From positions 124,001-188,000 of the forward strand of contig NZ_FOXU01000003.1 of the NCBI RefSeq assembly GCF_900115805.1: a stretch of 64,000 nucleotides of DNA, read 5' to 3'. This document shows positions 10,517-17,759 of this stretch, piece by piece. This stretch comes from Psychrobacillus psychrotolerans (lineage in GTDB: Bacteria > Bacillota > Bacilli > Bacillales_A > Planococcaceae). The notes beneath the pieces were generated by a model. It ran no database searches. It was given only the letters and a program-made list of their open reading frames with translations, and was not told the origin of the DNA. Within the stretch, counting starts at the first letter, position 1; each line of letters begins with the position of its first letter. Position numbers and translations under genes: made by a program.

Positions 10517-10605
10517 AGATCTTCGCTTCAGGTGGCCGCTTTCCGCGAGCCAGGCCGAGCCTCCTCAGGCCAACAGGATGTTGGTCACGAAGGCGTATAA
10601 GAGAG
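10517..10605. repeat. GC-rich dispersed intergenic repeat (fragment)
   Basis: A block richer in G and C than its surroundings, with CTTCGCTTCAGGTGGCCGCT, TTTCCGCGAGCC, GAGCCTCCTC and CAACAGGATGTTGGTCACGA. These word patterns resemble, from memory, a family of intergenic repeats common in Bacillus and Planococcaceae genomes. It has no coding capacity here. The rest of the icd-mdh gap (10606-10746) shows only weak, unassigned inverted repeats and the mdh ribosome-binding site. Confidence 0.55.
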
Positions 10606-10746
10606 GGCATAGCTTACCGCTTAGATGGTAAGAGTAGACATAGTAAATATAATGGTAAAATCATATGTCGAATTAGGATTTGACCATATAGAACAGGAAT
10701 CTTATTGCCGGATTCTACTAATAATGAACTAAAGGAGTGTTTTCTA

Positions 10747-11685
10747 ATGACATTGAAAAGAAGTAAAATCTCAGTAATTGGTGGCGGATTTACAGGTGCA
10801 ACAACTGCTTTTCTACTTGCTCAAAAGGAACTTGGTGATATTGTTTTAGTAGATATTCCACAATCCGAAAATGCTACTAAAGGTAAAGCTTTGGATATGG
10901 CACAAGCTGGACCCGTCCAAGGCTTTGATGCTGATATCATTGGCACTTCTAGTTATGAAGATACGAAAGACTCGGATTTAGTAATTATTACCGCTGGTAT
11001 CGCTCGTAAACCAGGAATGAGCCGCGATGATTTAGTGCAGACAAATCAAAAAGTGATGAAATCTGTTACATCTGAAATCGTAAAATATTCTCCGAATACG
11101 ACAATCTTAGTTTTAACGAACCCTGTGGATGCAATGACCTATACAGTTTATAAGGAATCTGGCCTTCCAAAAGAACGTGTAATTGGCCAATCGGGAGTAC
11201 TTGACACTGCTCGTTTCCGAACATTCGTTGCGAAAGAATTAAACCTCTCGGTAAAGGATGTAACTGGGTTTGTACTTGGTGGGCATGGGGACGATATGGT
11301 ACCGTTAGTTAGATATTCATTCGCTGGTGGAATTCCATTAGAAACTTTAATTGATGCTACTCGCTTAGAGGAAATTGTAGATCGTACTCGTAAAGGTGGA
11401 GCGGAGATTGTAAATCTTCTTGGTAATGGTTCTGCTTATTATGCTCCAGCAGCATCTTTAGTAGAAATGGCTGAAGCAATTCTGAAAGACCAAAAACGAG
11501 TATTACCATCTATTGCATATTTAGAAGGTGAATATGGTATGGATGGAATTTACCTTGGTGTTCCAACAGTATTGGGTGCTGGTGGTATCGAGAAAATTAT
11601 CGAACTTGAGTTAACAGAAGAAGAAAAAGCATTATTAAACAAATCAGCAGAAGCCGTTCAGGCGGTTATGAAAGTCTTAGCATAA
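10747..11685 (+). CDS. mdh: Malate dehydrogenase
   Basis: 312 residues from the ATG preceded by AAAGGAGTG; an in-frame upstream TTG (10705) is rejected because the added residues do not belong to the family. NAD-binding loop [11 protein letters not shown], proton-relay and catalytic residues in [10 protein letters not shown] (His180), and substrate arginines in [10 protein letters not shown] and DTARFR. This is the LDH-like MDH of Bacillales, which oxidises malate to oxaloacetate for citZ. It sits in its own unit, isolated from icd by a terminator and a repeat. Confidence 0.97.
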   Translation: MTLKRSKISVIGGGFTGATTAFLLAQKELGDIVLVDIPQSENATKGKALDMAQAGPVQGFDADIIGTSSYEDTKDSDLVIITAGIARKPGMSRDDLVQTNQKVMKSVTSEIVKYSPNTTILVLTNPVDAMTYTVYKESGLPKERVIGQSGVLDTARFRTFVAKELNLSVKDVTGFVLGGHGDDMVPLVRYSFAGGIPLETLIDATRLEEIVDRTRKGGAEIVNLLGNGSAYYAPAASLVEMAEAILKDQKRVLPSIAYLEGEYGMDGIYLGVPTVLGAGGIEKIIELELTEEEKALLNKSAEAVQAVMKVLA

Positions 11686-11698
11686 TATAATTGTCGTG

Positions 11699-11729
11699 AA
11701 TCGAGTGGGGAAACCTACTCGATTTTTTA
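11699..11729 (+). terminator. Rho-independent terminator of mdh
   Basis: AATCGAGTGGG / CCTACTCGATT stem (one mismatch), GAAA tetraloop, then TTTTT. The remaining 11730-11993 before phoP holds no gene; a lone TTAACA at about 11792 and AT-rich stretches resembling -10 boxes (around 11850) are seen but no convincing promoter pair or PhoP box array. Confidence 0.88.
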
Positions 11730-11993
11730 TTGGGGAAAAAAGAATAGCTTACTGCTTGATAAAGTGTCTTTAGCCATAAGTTCTCCAACACTTAACAGGT
11801 CCTATCATCACCTTGCGCTTTGCGTTGGTTTATTGTTAATATAGAATTAGTATAAGGTACAATGCTAGCTCAAAATGAAAGTGTTATGGATGGCGAATTT
11901 CCTGTACTGCATCCGATTATAGAAAAGTAACAAATATTGTAGCTAACATCGATTTGGAATGGGGGTTTCAAATCAACCTTGGAGGCCGATAAA

Positions 11994-12701
11994 ATGAGAA
12001 AAGTATTAGTTGTGGATGATGAAAGTTCAATCGTAACTCTTTTAAAATATAATCTTGAAGAAGCAGGCTTTGAAGTCATAACAGCAAATGATGGCTTAGA
12101 GGGGCTTAATAAAGCCTTGGAAGAAAAGCCCGATGTGATTTTACTGGATTGGATGTTGCCCCATATGGATGGCATGGAGGTCTGTAAAGAGCTTCGTATT
12201 AAGAAGGTGCAAATTCCAATAATCATGTTAACAGCTAAAGATGAAGAATTCGATAAAGTATTAGGTCTTGAACTAGGTGCAGATGATTATATGACCAAGC
12301 CATTCAGTCCTAGAGAAGTAACAGCACGAGTTAAAGCTATGATTCGTCGTTCTGGCATTTCTACTGAGAAAAAACAAGAGAAAACAAAAGAAGAAATGTA
12401 TACTTTCGGTCCACTACAAGTATTTCCAGAACGTTTCGAAGTACTTTTAAACAATGAGGTCATTGAATTTACGCCAAAAGAATTCGAATTACTTGTCTAT
12501 TTAATCGAAAACAAAAATCGAGTTTTAACAAGAGATCAGCTATTAAGTGCCGTTTGGAATTATGATTTTGCAGGTGACACTCGCATAGTAGATGTACATA
12601 TTAGCCATTTACGAGACAAAATTGAAGTTAATAGTAGAAAACCTCATTTCATTAAAACAATTAGAGGATTAGGATATAAGTTTGAGGAGCCTAAGAGCTA
12701 A
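11994..12701 (+). CDS. phoP: PhoP-type response regulator
   Basis: 235 residues from the ATG that has GGAGG eight bases upstream (the open frame extends a few codons to a TTG inside that site). Receiver domain with Asp8/Asp9 and phospho-acceptor Asp52 (VILLDWMLP), Thr and Lys switch residues in MLTAKD and MTKPFSPRE, then an OmpR-type winged helix (RGLGYKFEEPKS end). The location after mdh and before phoR and polA matches PhoP, the phosphate-limitation regulator. Orthology is by order and family; target genes are not visible. Confidence 0.88.
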   Translation: MRKVLVVDDESSIVTLLKYNLEEAGFEVITANDGLEGLNKALEEKPDVILLDWMLPHMDGMEVCKELRIKKVQIPIIMLTAKDEEFDKVLGLELGADDYMTKPFSPREVTARVKAMIRRSGISTEKKQEKTKEEMYTFGPLQVFPERFEVLLNNEVIEFTPKEFELLVYLIENKNRVLTRDQLLSAVWNYDFAGDTRIVDVHISHLRDKIEVNSRKPHFIKTIRGLGYKFEEPKS

Positions 12702-14233
12702 TGAAATCATTTCATTCCAAACTTTTTAGAACTTATTCTATTATGATAGGGTTAATATTAGCTTGTCTAGGACTAGTACTTGGGCAGCTTTTTCCTATTT
12801 ATGCAAAAAACGCTTCCGAAAAGGTCATTAATATTAAATTAGAAGAACTATCTAAAGACTTAGCAACTACAGGACTCACAGGTGATGAACAGAGGGATAT
12901 TAGTGAGACGATAGCTACTTCTTTTTACCAAGCGGAGATGCTTGAACCTCATTCCTTATGGATTTTTTTGTTTATCATTTTAGCTGTTACATTTCTCATT
13001 GCACTCTTTTTAGGTTCTAGTATTTTCAAAAAGTATGCTCAGCCAATCGAGCATCTGACAGAAACCGCTATGGAATTAGCTAGAGGTAATTATCGAATTC
13101 GTGCATTTGAAGATGAATTTTCTGGAATGTCGAAGCTAAGCAACTCTATTAATATACTCGCACGCAGCCTACATGATATATCGGTCATGAGGGAAACGGA
13201 AAAAGAGAGGTTAAAAACGTTAATCGAGAATATGGGTAGTGCGCTCATAATGATCGATCGGAATGGTTATATTACGATCGTAAATCGTTCGTTTCTTAAG
13301 CAGCTTGATATTTCGTTTAAAGATGTGGATGGAAAGCTATTTAATAAAATCGGGCTTCCTAAAAAAATTGAAGATTTCATTGATCAACTATTTTTAACTG
13401 AGGCTTCTAGCCGGGAACAAATATCCATTAAGAAAAACATACATACTTATTATATGGATGCTTACGGAGCTCCTGTCATCGGTGAACATGGAAAATGGCT
13501 TGGGATAGTGATAGTCATGCATGAAGTGACAGAGCTTGTGAAACTGGAGCAAGTTAGAAAAGACTTTGTAGCAAATGTTTCGCATGAATTGAAGACACCT
13601 GTTACTAGTATTAAAGGTTTTTCCGAAACATTATTGTATGGGGCGTATAAAAATGAAGAAACTTTACTTTCTTTCCTAGAGATAATCCATAAAGAGAGCA
13701 ATAGACTTCAAATGCTCATTAATGATTTATTAGATCTTTCCAAAGTGGAACAAGTAGGATATGAAGTAGACTTACAAAAGGTCAACTTATTGGATGTCGT
13801 TGCGCGAAGTAAAGAAATGACTAGTCATATTGTTGAGGAAAAGAATATGCGCCTGGAGATAATATCTGAAGAGCCAGTCTTTGTATTAGGTGATTTAAAT
13901 CGTTTAATCCAAATAACGATGAACTTATTGATGAATGCACTGACTTATTCCCCTGAAGATAAAACTGTTACTATAACCATTAGTCAGACTAAAAAGTGTG
14001 GAGTAATACGTATTCAGGATGAAGGAATTGGAATTGCAAAAGAAGAGATTAACCGAGTATTCGAGCGTTTTTATCGCGTAGATAGAGCTAGGAGCAGAAA
14101 CTCGGGAGGAACTGGGCTAGGCTTAGCAATTGTTAAGCATCTAGTGGAAGCGCATCATGGCTTACTAGAAGTAGATAGTGAAGTAGGAAAAGGTACTGTC
14201 TTTACGGTATCTATTCCACTTGTTAAAAGATAA
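12701..14233 (+). CDS. phoR: PhoR-type sensor histidine kinase
   Basis: 510 residues. TM1 (about 13-33) and TM2 (about 85-105) enclose only about 50 extracellular residues, much less than B. subtilis PhoR with its extracellular PAS-like domain. Then HAMP (to ~155), a PAS domain (~170-270; LIMIDRNGYITIVNRSF), HisKA with His295 (FVANVSHELKTP) and HATPase with N box, DEGIGIAKEE and GGTGLGLAI. Its start overlaps the phoP stop by one base (TAATG). Likely phosphorylates PhoP; the loss of the outer sensor suggests that the signal is read in the membrane or through the cytoplasmic PAS domain. Confidence 0.88.
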   Translation: MKSFHSKLFRTYSIMIGLILACLGLVLGQLFPIYAKNASEKVINIKLEELSKDLATTGLTGDEQRDISETIATSFYQAEMLEPHSLWIFLFIILAVTFLIALFLGSSIFKKYAQPIEHLTETAMELARGNYRIRAFEDEFSGMSKLSNSINILARSLHDISVMRETEKERLKTLIENMGSALIMIDRNGYITIVNRSFLKQLDISFKDVDGKLFNKIGLPKKIEDFIDQLFLTEASSREQISIKKNIHTYYMDAYGAPVIGEHGKWLGIVIVMHEVTELVKLEQVRKDFVANVSHELKTPVTSIKGFSETLLYGAYKNEETLLSFLEIIHKESNRLQMLINDLLDLSKVEQVGYEVDLQKVNLLDVVARSKEMTSHIVEEKNMRLEIISEEPVFVLGDLNRLIQITMNLLMNALTYSPEDKTVTITISQTKKCGVIRIQDEGIGIAKEEINRVFERFYRVDRARSRNSGGTGLGLAIVKHLVEAHHGLLEVDSEVGKGTVFTVSIPLVKR

Positions 14234-14244
14234 CGGAGGTAATT

Positions 14245-15459
14245 ATGAATAACCAACCCTTTATCCCAATAATTATTGGGACAGATATGAATGCTTATAA
14301 TATGGCAATTTCTTTTCATGAGGAATACAATATTAAGCCAATATTAGTAGGTAAAGAAGAAATGTCTTTTACTAAATGGAGCAGTGTGATTGAACATATT
14401 GAGATTCAGCCAAACTTATGGGATAAATCTGCATTTGTTCAAGTACTTTCTGAAGTCGCACAAAAATATAAAACAAACGATAAGCAATTGCTATTAATAG
14501 GAACAAATGATTTTTATGTGCGATTAATAATTGAAAATGCCGATGCTTTAAAGAAAATGTATGTTTTTAACTATATGTCAGAAGAATTAATGAACAATCT
14601 ATTGGTGAAATCAAATTTCTATAAGCTTTGTGAAGAGCATGGAATTGATGCACCGAAAACTTATTATTATTCATGTGCAAAAAAAGCGGCATTTACAGAG
14701 GAAGTACTCTATCCGCTAATCATAAAACCAAGTAATGGTGTGATGTATTATAAAAACAAGTTTCCTGGCCAGCAAAAAGTTTATCGAGTAGAGTCTAAAG
14801 CGGAGCTAGATGATATTTTAGAAAAAGTAAATGCAAGTGGTTATACGGAAGACTTGATCATTCAGGATTACATCCCAGGCGATGATACATATATGTGGGA
14901 TTCCGTATTTTATATGAATTCTAAAGGTAAAGCTGAACTTAGCACTCTTGCACAAGTGGTGCTACAAGAGCATACTGTAACTGCTATTGGTAACTATACA
15001 GCGCTTATTACTCGATATAATGAGGAACTAATGAAAAAGCTACAGCACTTTTTAGAAGCAGTCGGTTATGTAGGTTTTGCTAACTTCGATTTAAAATTTG
15101 ATGAGCGAGATGGCAAGTTCAAAGTATTTGAAGTAAATATTAGACAAGGTCGTTCTAGTTATTATACAACTGCTCTTGGACATAATATGGCTAGATATTT
15201 TGTGGATGATGTTATTTATCAAAAGGAAAAAGCCCTTACTTTGTTGAATGAGCATTATTTGTTTACGGTAGTACCTAAAATAGTATTAAAGAAATTTGTT
15301 GAAAATGAAGAGATTCAACAAGAGGTTAGAATGCTCTTGAGGTCTGGTAAATGGGGAAATCCACTTTTCTACAAGAAGGACAAGCATTTTACGCGTAAAT
15401 TATTTTTAGTTGCTCGTCAGTTCAATTATTATAAGAAGTATAAAAATAATAATTGGTAA
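14245..15459 (+). CDS. ATP-grasp ligase, D-aspartate-ligase-like
   Basis: 404 residues in the style of the Enterococcus faecium D-aspartate ligase (Asl): N-terminal PIIIGTDMNAYNMA, central lysine/ATP motifs (LIIKPSNGVMYY, LIIQDYIPGDDTYMWDS) and the Mg/ATP-binding GFANFDLKFDERDGKFKVFEVN with NIRQGRSSYYTTALG. Such enzymes add a D-amino acid (D-Asp or D-Glu) to the side chain of the peptidoglycan stem diamino acid before cross-linking, as in A4-type walls common in Planococcaceae. It starts 11 bp after phoR with its own GGAGGT, so it is part of a phoPR operon. Family is clear; the exact acceptor and donor are inferred. Confidence 0.75.
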   Translation: MNNQPFIPIIIGTDMNAYNMAISFHEEYNIKPILVGKEEMSFTKWSSVIEHIEIQPNLWDKSAFVQVLSEVAQKYKTNDKQLLLIGTNDFYVRLIIENADALKKMYVFNYMSEELMNNLLVKSNFYKLCEEHGIDAPKTYYYSCAKKAAFTEEVLYPLIIKPSNGVMYYKNKFPGQQKVYRVESKAELDDILEKVNASGYTEDLIIQDYIPGDDTYMWDSVFYMNSKGKAELSTLAQVVLQEHTVTAIGNYTALITRYNEELMKKLQHFLEAVGYVGFANFDLKFDERDGKFKVFEVNIRQGRSSYYTTALGHNMARYFVDDVIYQKEKALTLLNEHYLFTVVPKIVLKKFVENEEIQQEVRMLLRSGKWGNPLFYKKDKHFTRKLFLVARQFNYYKKYKNNNW

Positions 15460-15540
15460 GGAAATATTTACAATTTATTCACAAGGGGTTTACAATTGTT
15501 TGCTATATTTAAAAAGACCCCTTTTCCAAACGATGTACCT

Positions 15541-15570
15541 AAAAAGCTAGCATTTTTGCTAGCTTTTTTT
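15541..15570 (+). terminator. Rho-independent terminator after the phoPR-ligase operon
   Basis: AAAAAGCTAGC / GCTAGCTTTTT stem with an ATTTTT loop and continuing T run. Just upstream (15483-15523) a weaker hairpin AAGGGGT / ACCCCTT has a 27-nt loop. Confidence 0.88.
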
Positions 15571-15646
15571 ATTTGGCTCAAATAACCTATTCCAACTAAA
15601 AAACAAAACCCAAGAAAAGTAAAGGAAACAAGTATTCTATTAATTT

Positions 15647-15673
15647 TGAAACTAATTACCAACTTAAACCGTA
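15647..15673 (+). promoter_or_regulatory. Sigma-W-type promoter of hflKC
   Basis: TGAAAC (-35) and CGTA (-10) with a 17-bp spacer, the ECF sigma-W signature (TGAAAC N16-17 CGTA). It lies 33 bp before the hflK start. The same pattern stands before ysdB and the DUF2207 gene in this window. Confidence 0.6.
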
Positions 15674-15705
15674 AAAGGAAGTATACATAAAAAGGAGGAA
15701 ATAAT

Positions 15706-16701
15706 ATGAGTACTAAAAGATTATTAACTATTATCGCTTTGAGCTTAATGGGCATTATGTTAATTTCTGCTGTTTTTACTTCATGGTATACGGTAGATGA
15801 GTCGGAACAAGCAATCGTCATCACATTTGGTGAAGCGAGTGAGCCAATAGTGGATCCGGGATTGAAGTTTAAAATGCCATGGCCAATTCAAACAGTAGAA
15901 AAACTGTCTAAAGAAACGTTTAGTCTGAAATTTGGTTATAGCCAATCTGCAGATGGAGAAATCGAATCATTTGATAAGGATACAAAAATGATTACAGGGG
16001 ATGACAATATTGTATTAACGGATTTAGTCGTTCAATGGAAAATAACAGATCCTAAATCATATTTATTTAACGCGGAAAATCCAAGAGAACTACTTCATGA
16101 TGCAACTTCAGCTTCGATACGTTCCATTATTGGGAACTCTAAAATAGATGATGCGTTAACATCTGGGAAAGCTCAAATTGAGAGTGATACAAATGATTTG
16201 CTACGCTCGTTAATAGAAAAGTACGATATTGGTATCTCTGTATTAACAGTGAAGCTACAAGATGTGGAGCTTCCCAATGCAGAAGTTCGTTCAGCATTTA
16301 CAGCGGTAACGGACGCTGAAGAAACGAAAAATACAAAAGTAAATCAGGCCGATAAATACAAGAACCAAAAGTTAAGTGAAGCAATAGGTGAAAAAGATGC
16401 GATTATATCTAACGCGAATGGGTATAAAACCGCTCGTATAGAACAAGCAAAAGGGGATATAGCACTATTTGATAAACTCTATGTAGAATATCAAAATAAC
16501 AAAGAGATTACAAAACAGCGTTTAGTTATGGAGACATTAGATGCAGTACTACCAAATGCTAATTTGTATATTATGAATGATGATGGTGGGACGATGAAAT
16601 ATCTCCCTCTTCAATCACTAGAAGCAACTAAACAAGCAACTCCACCAGCTAGCACTACAACTGAAACAGAGACAGAAACAGAAGAAGGGAGCGGAAAGTA
16701 A
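15706..16701 (+). CDS. hflK: HflK-type SPFH-domain membrane protein
   Basis: 331 residues: short cytoplasmic N-terminus, one TM segment (about 6-26), then a stomatin/prohibitin (SPFH) domain from about 27 to 230, a coiled-coil stretch with ADKYKNQKLSEAIGE, and a Thr/Glu-rich polar tail (TTETETETEE). HflK and HflC form a large ring complex around FtsH protease and modulate membrane-protein turnover. AAAAGGAGG precedes the ATG. hflC follows with a 1-base overlap (TAATG). The pair is absent from B. subtilis at this site; the sigma-W-type promoter points to envelope stress. Confidence 0.88.
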   Translation: MSTKRLLTIIALSLMGIMLISAVFTSWYTVDESEQAIVITFGEASEPIVDPGLKFKMPWPIQTVEKLSKETFSLKFGYSQSADGEIESFDKDTKMITGDDNIVLTDLVVQWKITDPKSYLFNAENPRELLHDATSASIRSIIGNSKIDDALTSGKAQIESDTNDLLRSLIEKYDIGISVLTVKLQDVELPNAEVRSAFTAVTDAEETKNTKVNQADKYKNQKLSEAIGEKDAIISNANGYKTARIEQAKGDIALFDKLYVEYQNNKEITKQRLVMETLDAVLPNANLYIMNDDGGTMKYLPLQSLEATKQATPPASTTTETETETEEGSGK

Positions 16702-17681
16702 TGACTGAAAACAAAAATCCATTCTCCAATCTAGAAGCAAAGTTTAAGACTGTAGATAACAAAGCAAGTAAAGCTCCTAAAGAGAAAAAACCGATAGATT
16801 ACAAAAAATACACGAAGTCATTTATCGCCATCTTCTTAGTTTTTGTCTTGTTCATTATCGCCCTTGCGAATATCTATGTGGTCAAAGAGGGAGAATTTAA
16901 AGTTATTCGTCAGTTCGGGGAGATCAAAGACATTAAACAAAATCCCGGAATTCATATGAAAATACCATTCGTTCAATCTGTCACTACAGTACCTAAATAT
17001 CAAATGAATTATAATATATCTGAGGCAGAAATAAATACGAAAGACAAACGTCGAATCATTATTGATAATTACGCAGTGTGGAGAGTGGTAAATCCAAAAG
17101 AGATGATCTCTAGTGCGGGTACATTAGTTGGAGCTGGCTCCCGTATGGAGGAATTCATCTACTCAGTTGTTCGCTCGGAGCTAGGTCAATTAGAATATAG
17201 TGAAATTATTAATGATGAAAATTCATCTCGTGGTAGTTTGAATGATCAAATAACAAACCATGTTAATGAGTTATTGAAAAAAGATAACTATGGAATTGAA
17301 GTAATAGATGTTCGTATTAAACGAACAGATCTTCCTCTGGAAAATGAGCAATCTGTATACAATGAAATGATTTCAGAAAGACAAAGTATTGCTCAAAAAT
17401 TCCTATCTACCGGAGATGCAGATAAACGTAGAATTGAAGCGGAAACTGATCGCGAGGTTCGTGAAATGTTGGCATCTGCCAATAAAGAAGCATCTGTCAT
17501 AGCGGCTGAAGGGGATGCAGAGGCAGCAAAAATCTATAACCAAAGTTTTTCAAAGGATCCCGAGTTCTATTCACTGTACAGAACTTTAGAATCTTATAAG
17601 AAAACAATTGGAAGTGAAACGATGATCATTATCCCTTCTGATTCACCATATGCAAACATCCTATCAGGTTATCTAGAATAG
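16701..17681 (+). CDS. hflC: HflC-type SPFH-domain membrane protein
   Basis: 326 residues with a lysine-rich cytoplasmic N-terminus (about 40 residues, longer than in proteobacterial HflC), one TM segment (about 42-62) and an SPFH domain. Features typical of HflC are QFGEIKDIKQNPGIHMKIPF, DVRIKRTDLPLENE, and the coiled region RRIEAETDREVREMLA with EASVIAAEGDAEAAKIY. It partners HflK in the FtsH-associated complex. It overlaps the hflK stop by one base and is followed by a terminator. Confidence 0.9.
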   Translation: MTENKNPFSNLEAKFKTVDNKASKAPKEKKPIDYKKYTKSFIAIFLVFVLFIIALANIYVVKEGEFKVIRQFGEIKDIKQNPGIHMKIPFVQSVTTVPKYQMNYNISEAEINTKDKRRIIIDNYAVWRVVNPKEMISSAGTLVGAGSRMEEFIYSVVRSELGQLEYSEIINDENSSRGSLNDQITNHVNELLKKDNYGIEVIDVRIKRTDLPLENEQSVYNEMISERQSIAQKFLSTGDADKRRIEAETDREVREMLASANKEASVIAAEGDAEAAKIYNQSFSKDPEFYSLYRTLESYKKTIGSETMIIIPSDSPYANILSGYLE

Positions 17682-17690
17682 TATATGAAT

Positions 17691-17738
17691 CGTCATTCTC
17701 CTTACTGTCATGGTAAGATATAGGGAATGACGGTTTTT
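17691..17738 (+). terminator. Terminator after hflKC
   Basis: An outer stem CGTCATTC / GAATGACG encloses a weaker inner pairing (CTTAC / GGTAAG) and is followed by GGTTTTTA. Confidence 0.75.
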
Positions 17739-17759
17739 ATTATTAAGGAGTGAATGTAT

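Noticed and set aside
11780-11850. PhoP boxes (TTAACA repeats) upstream of phoP
   Set aside because: Only single TTAACA-like words were seen, not the tandem array with 5-bp spacing needed for PhoP binding.
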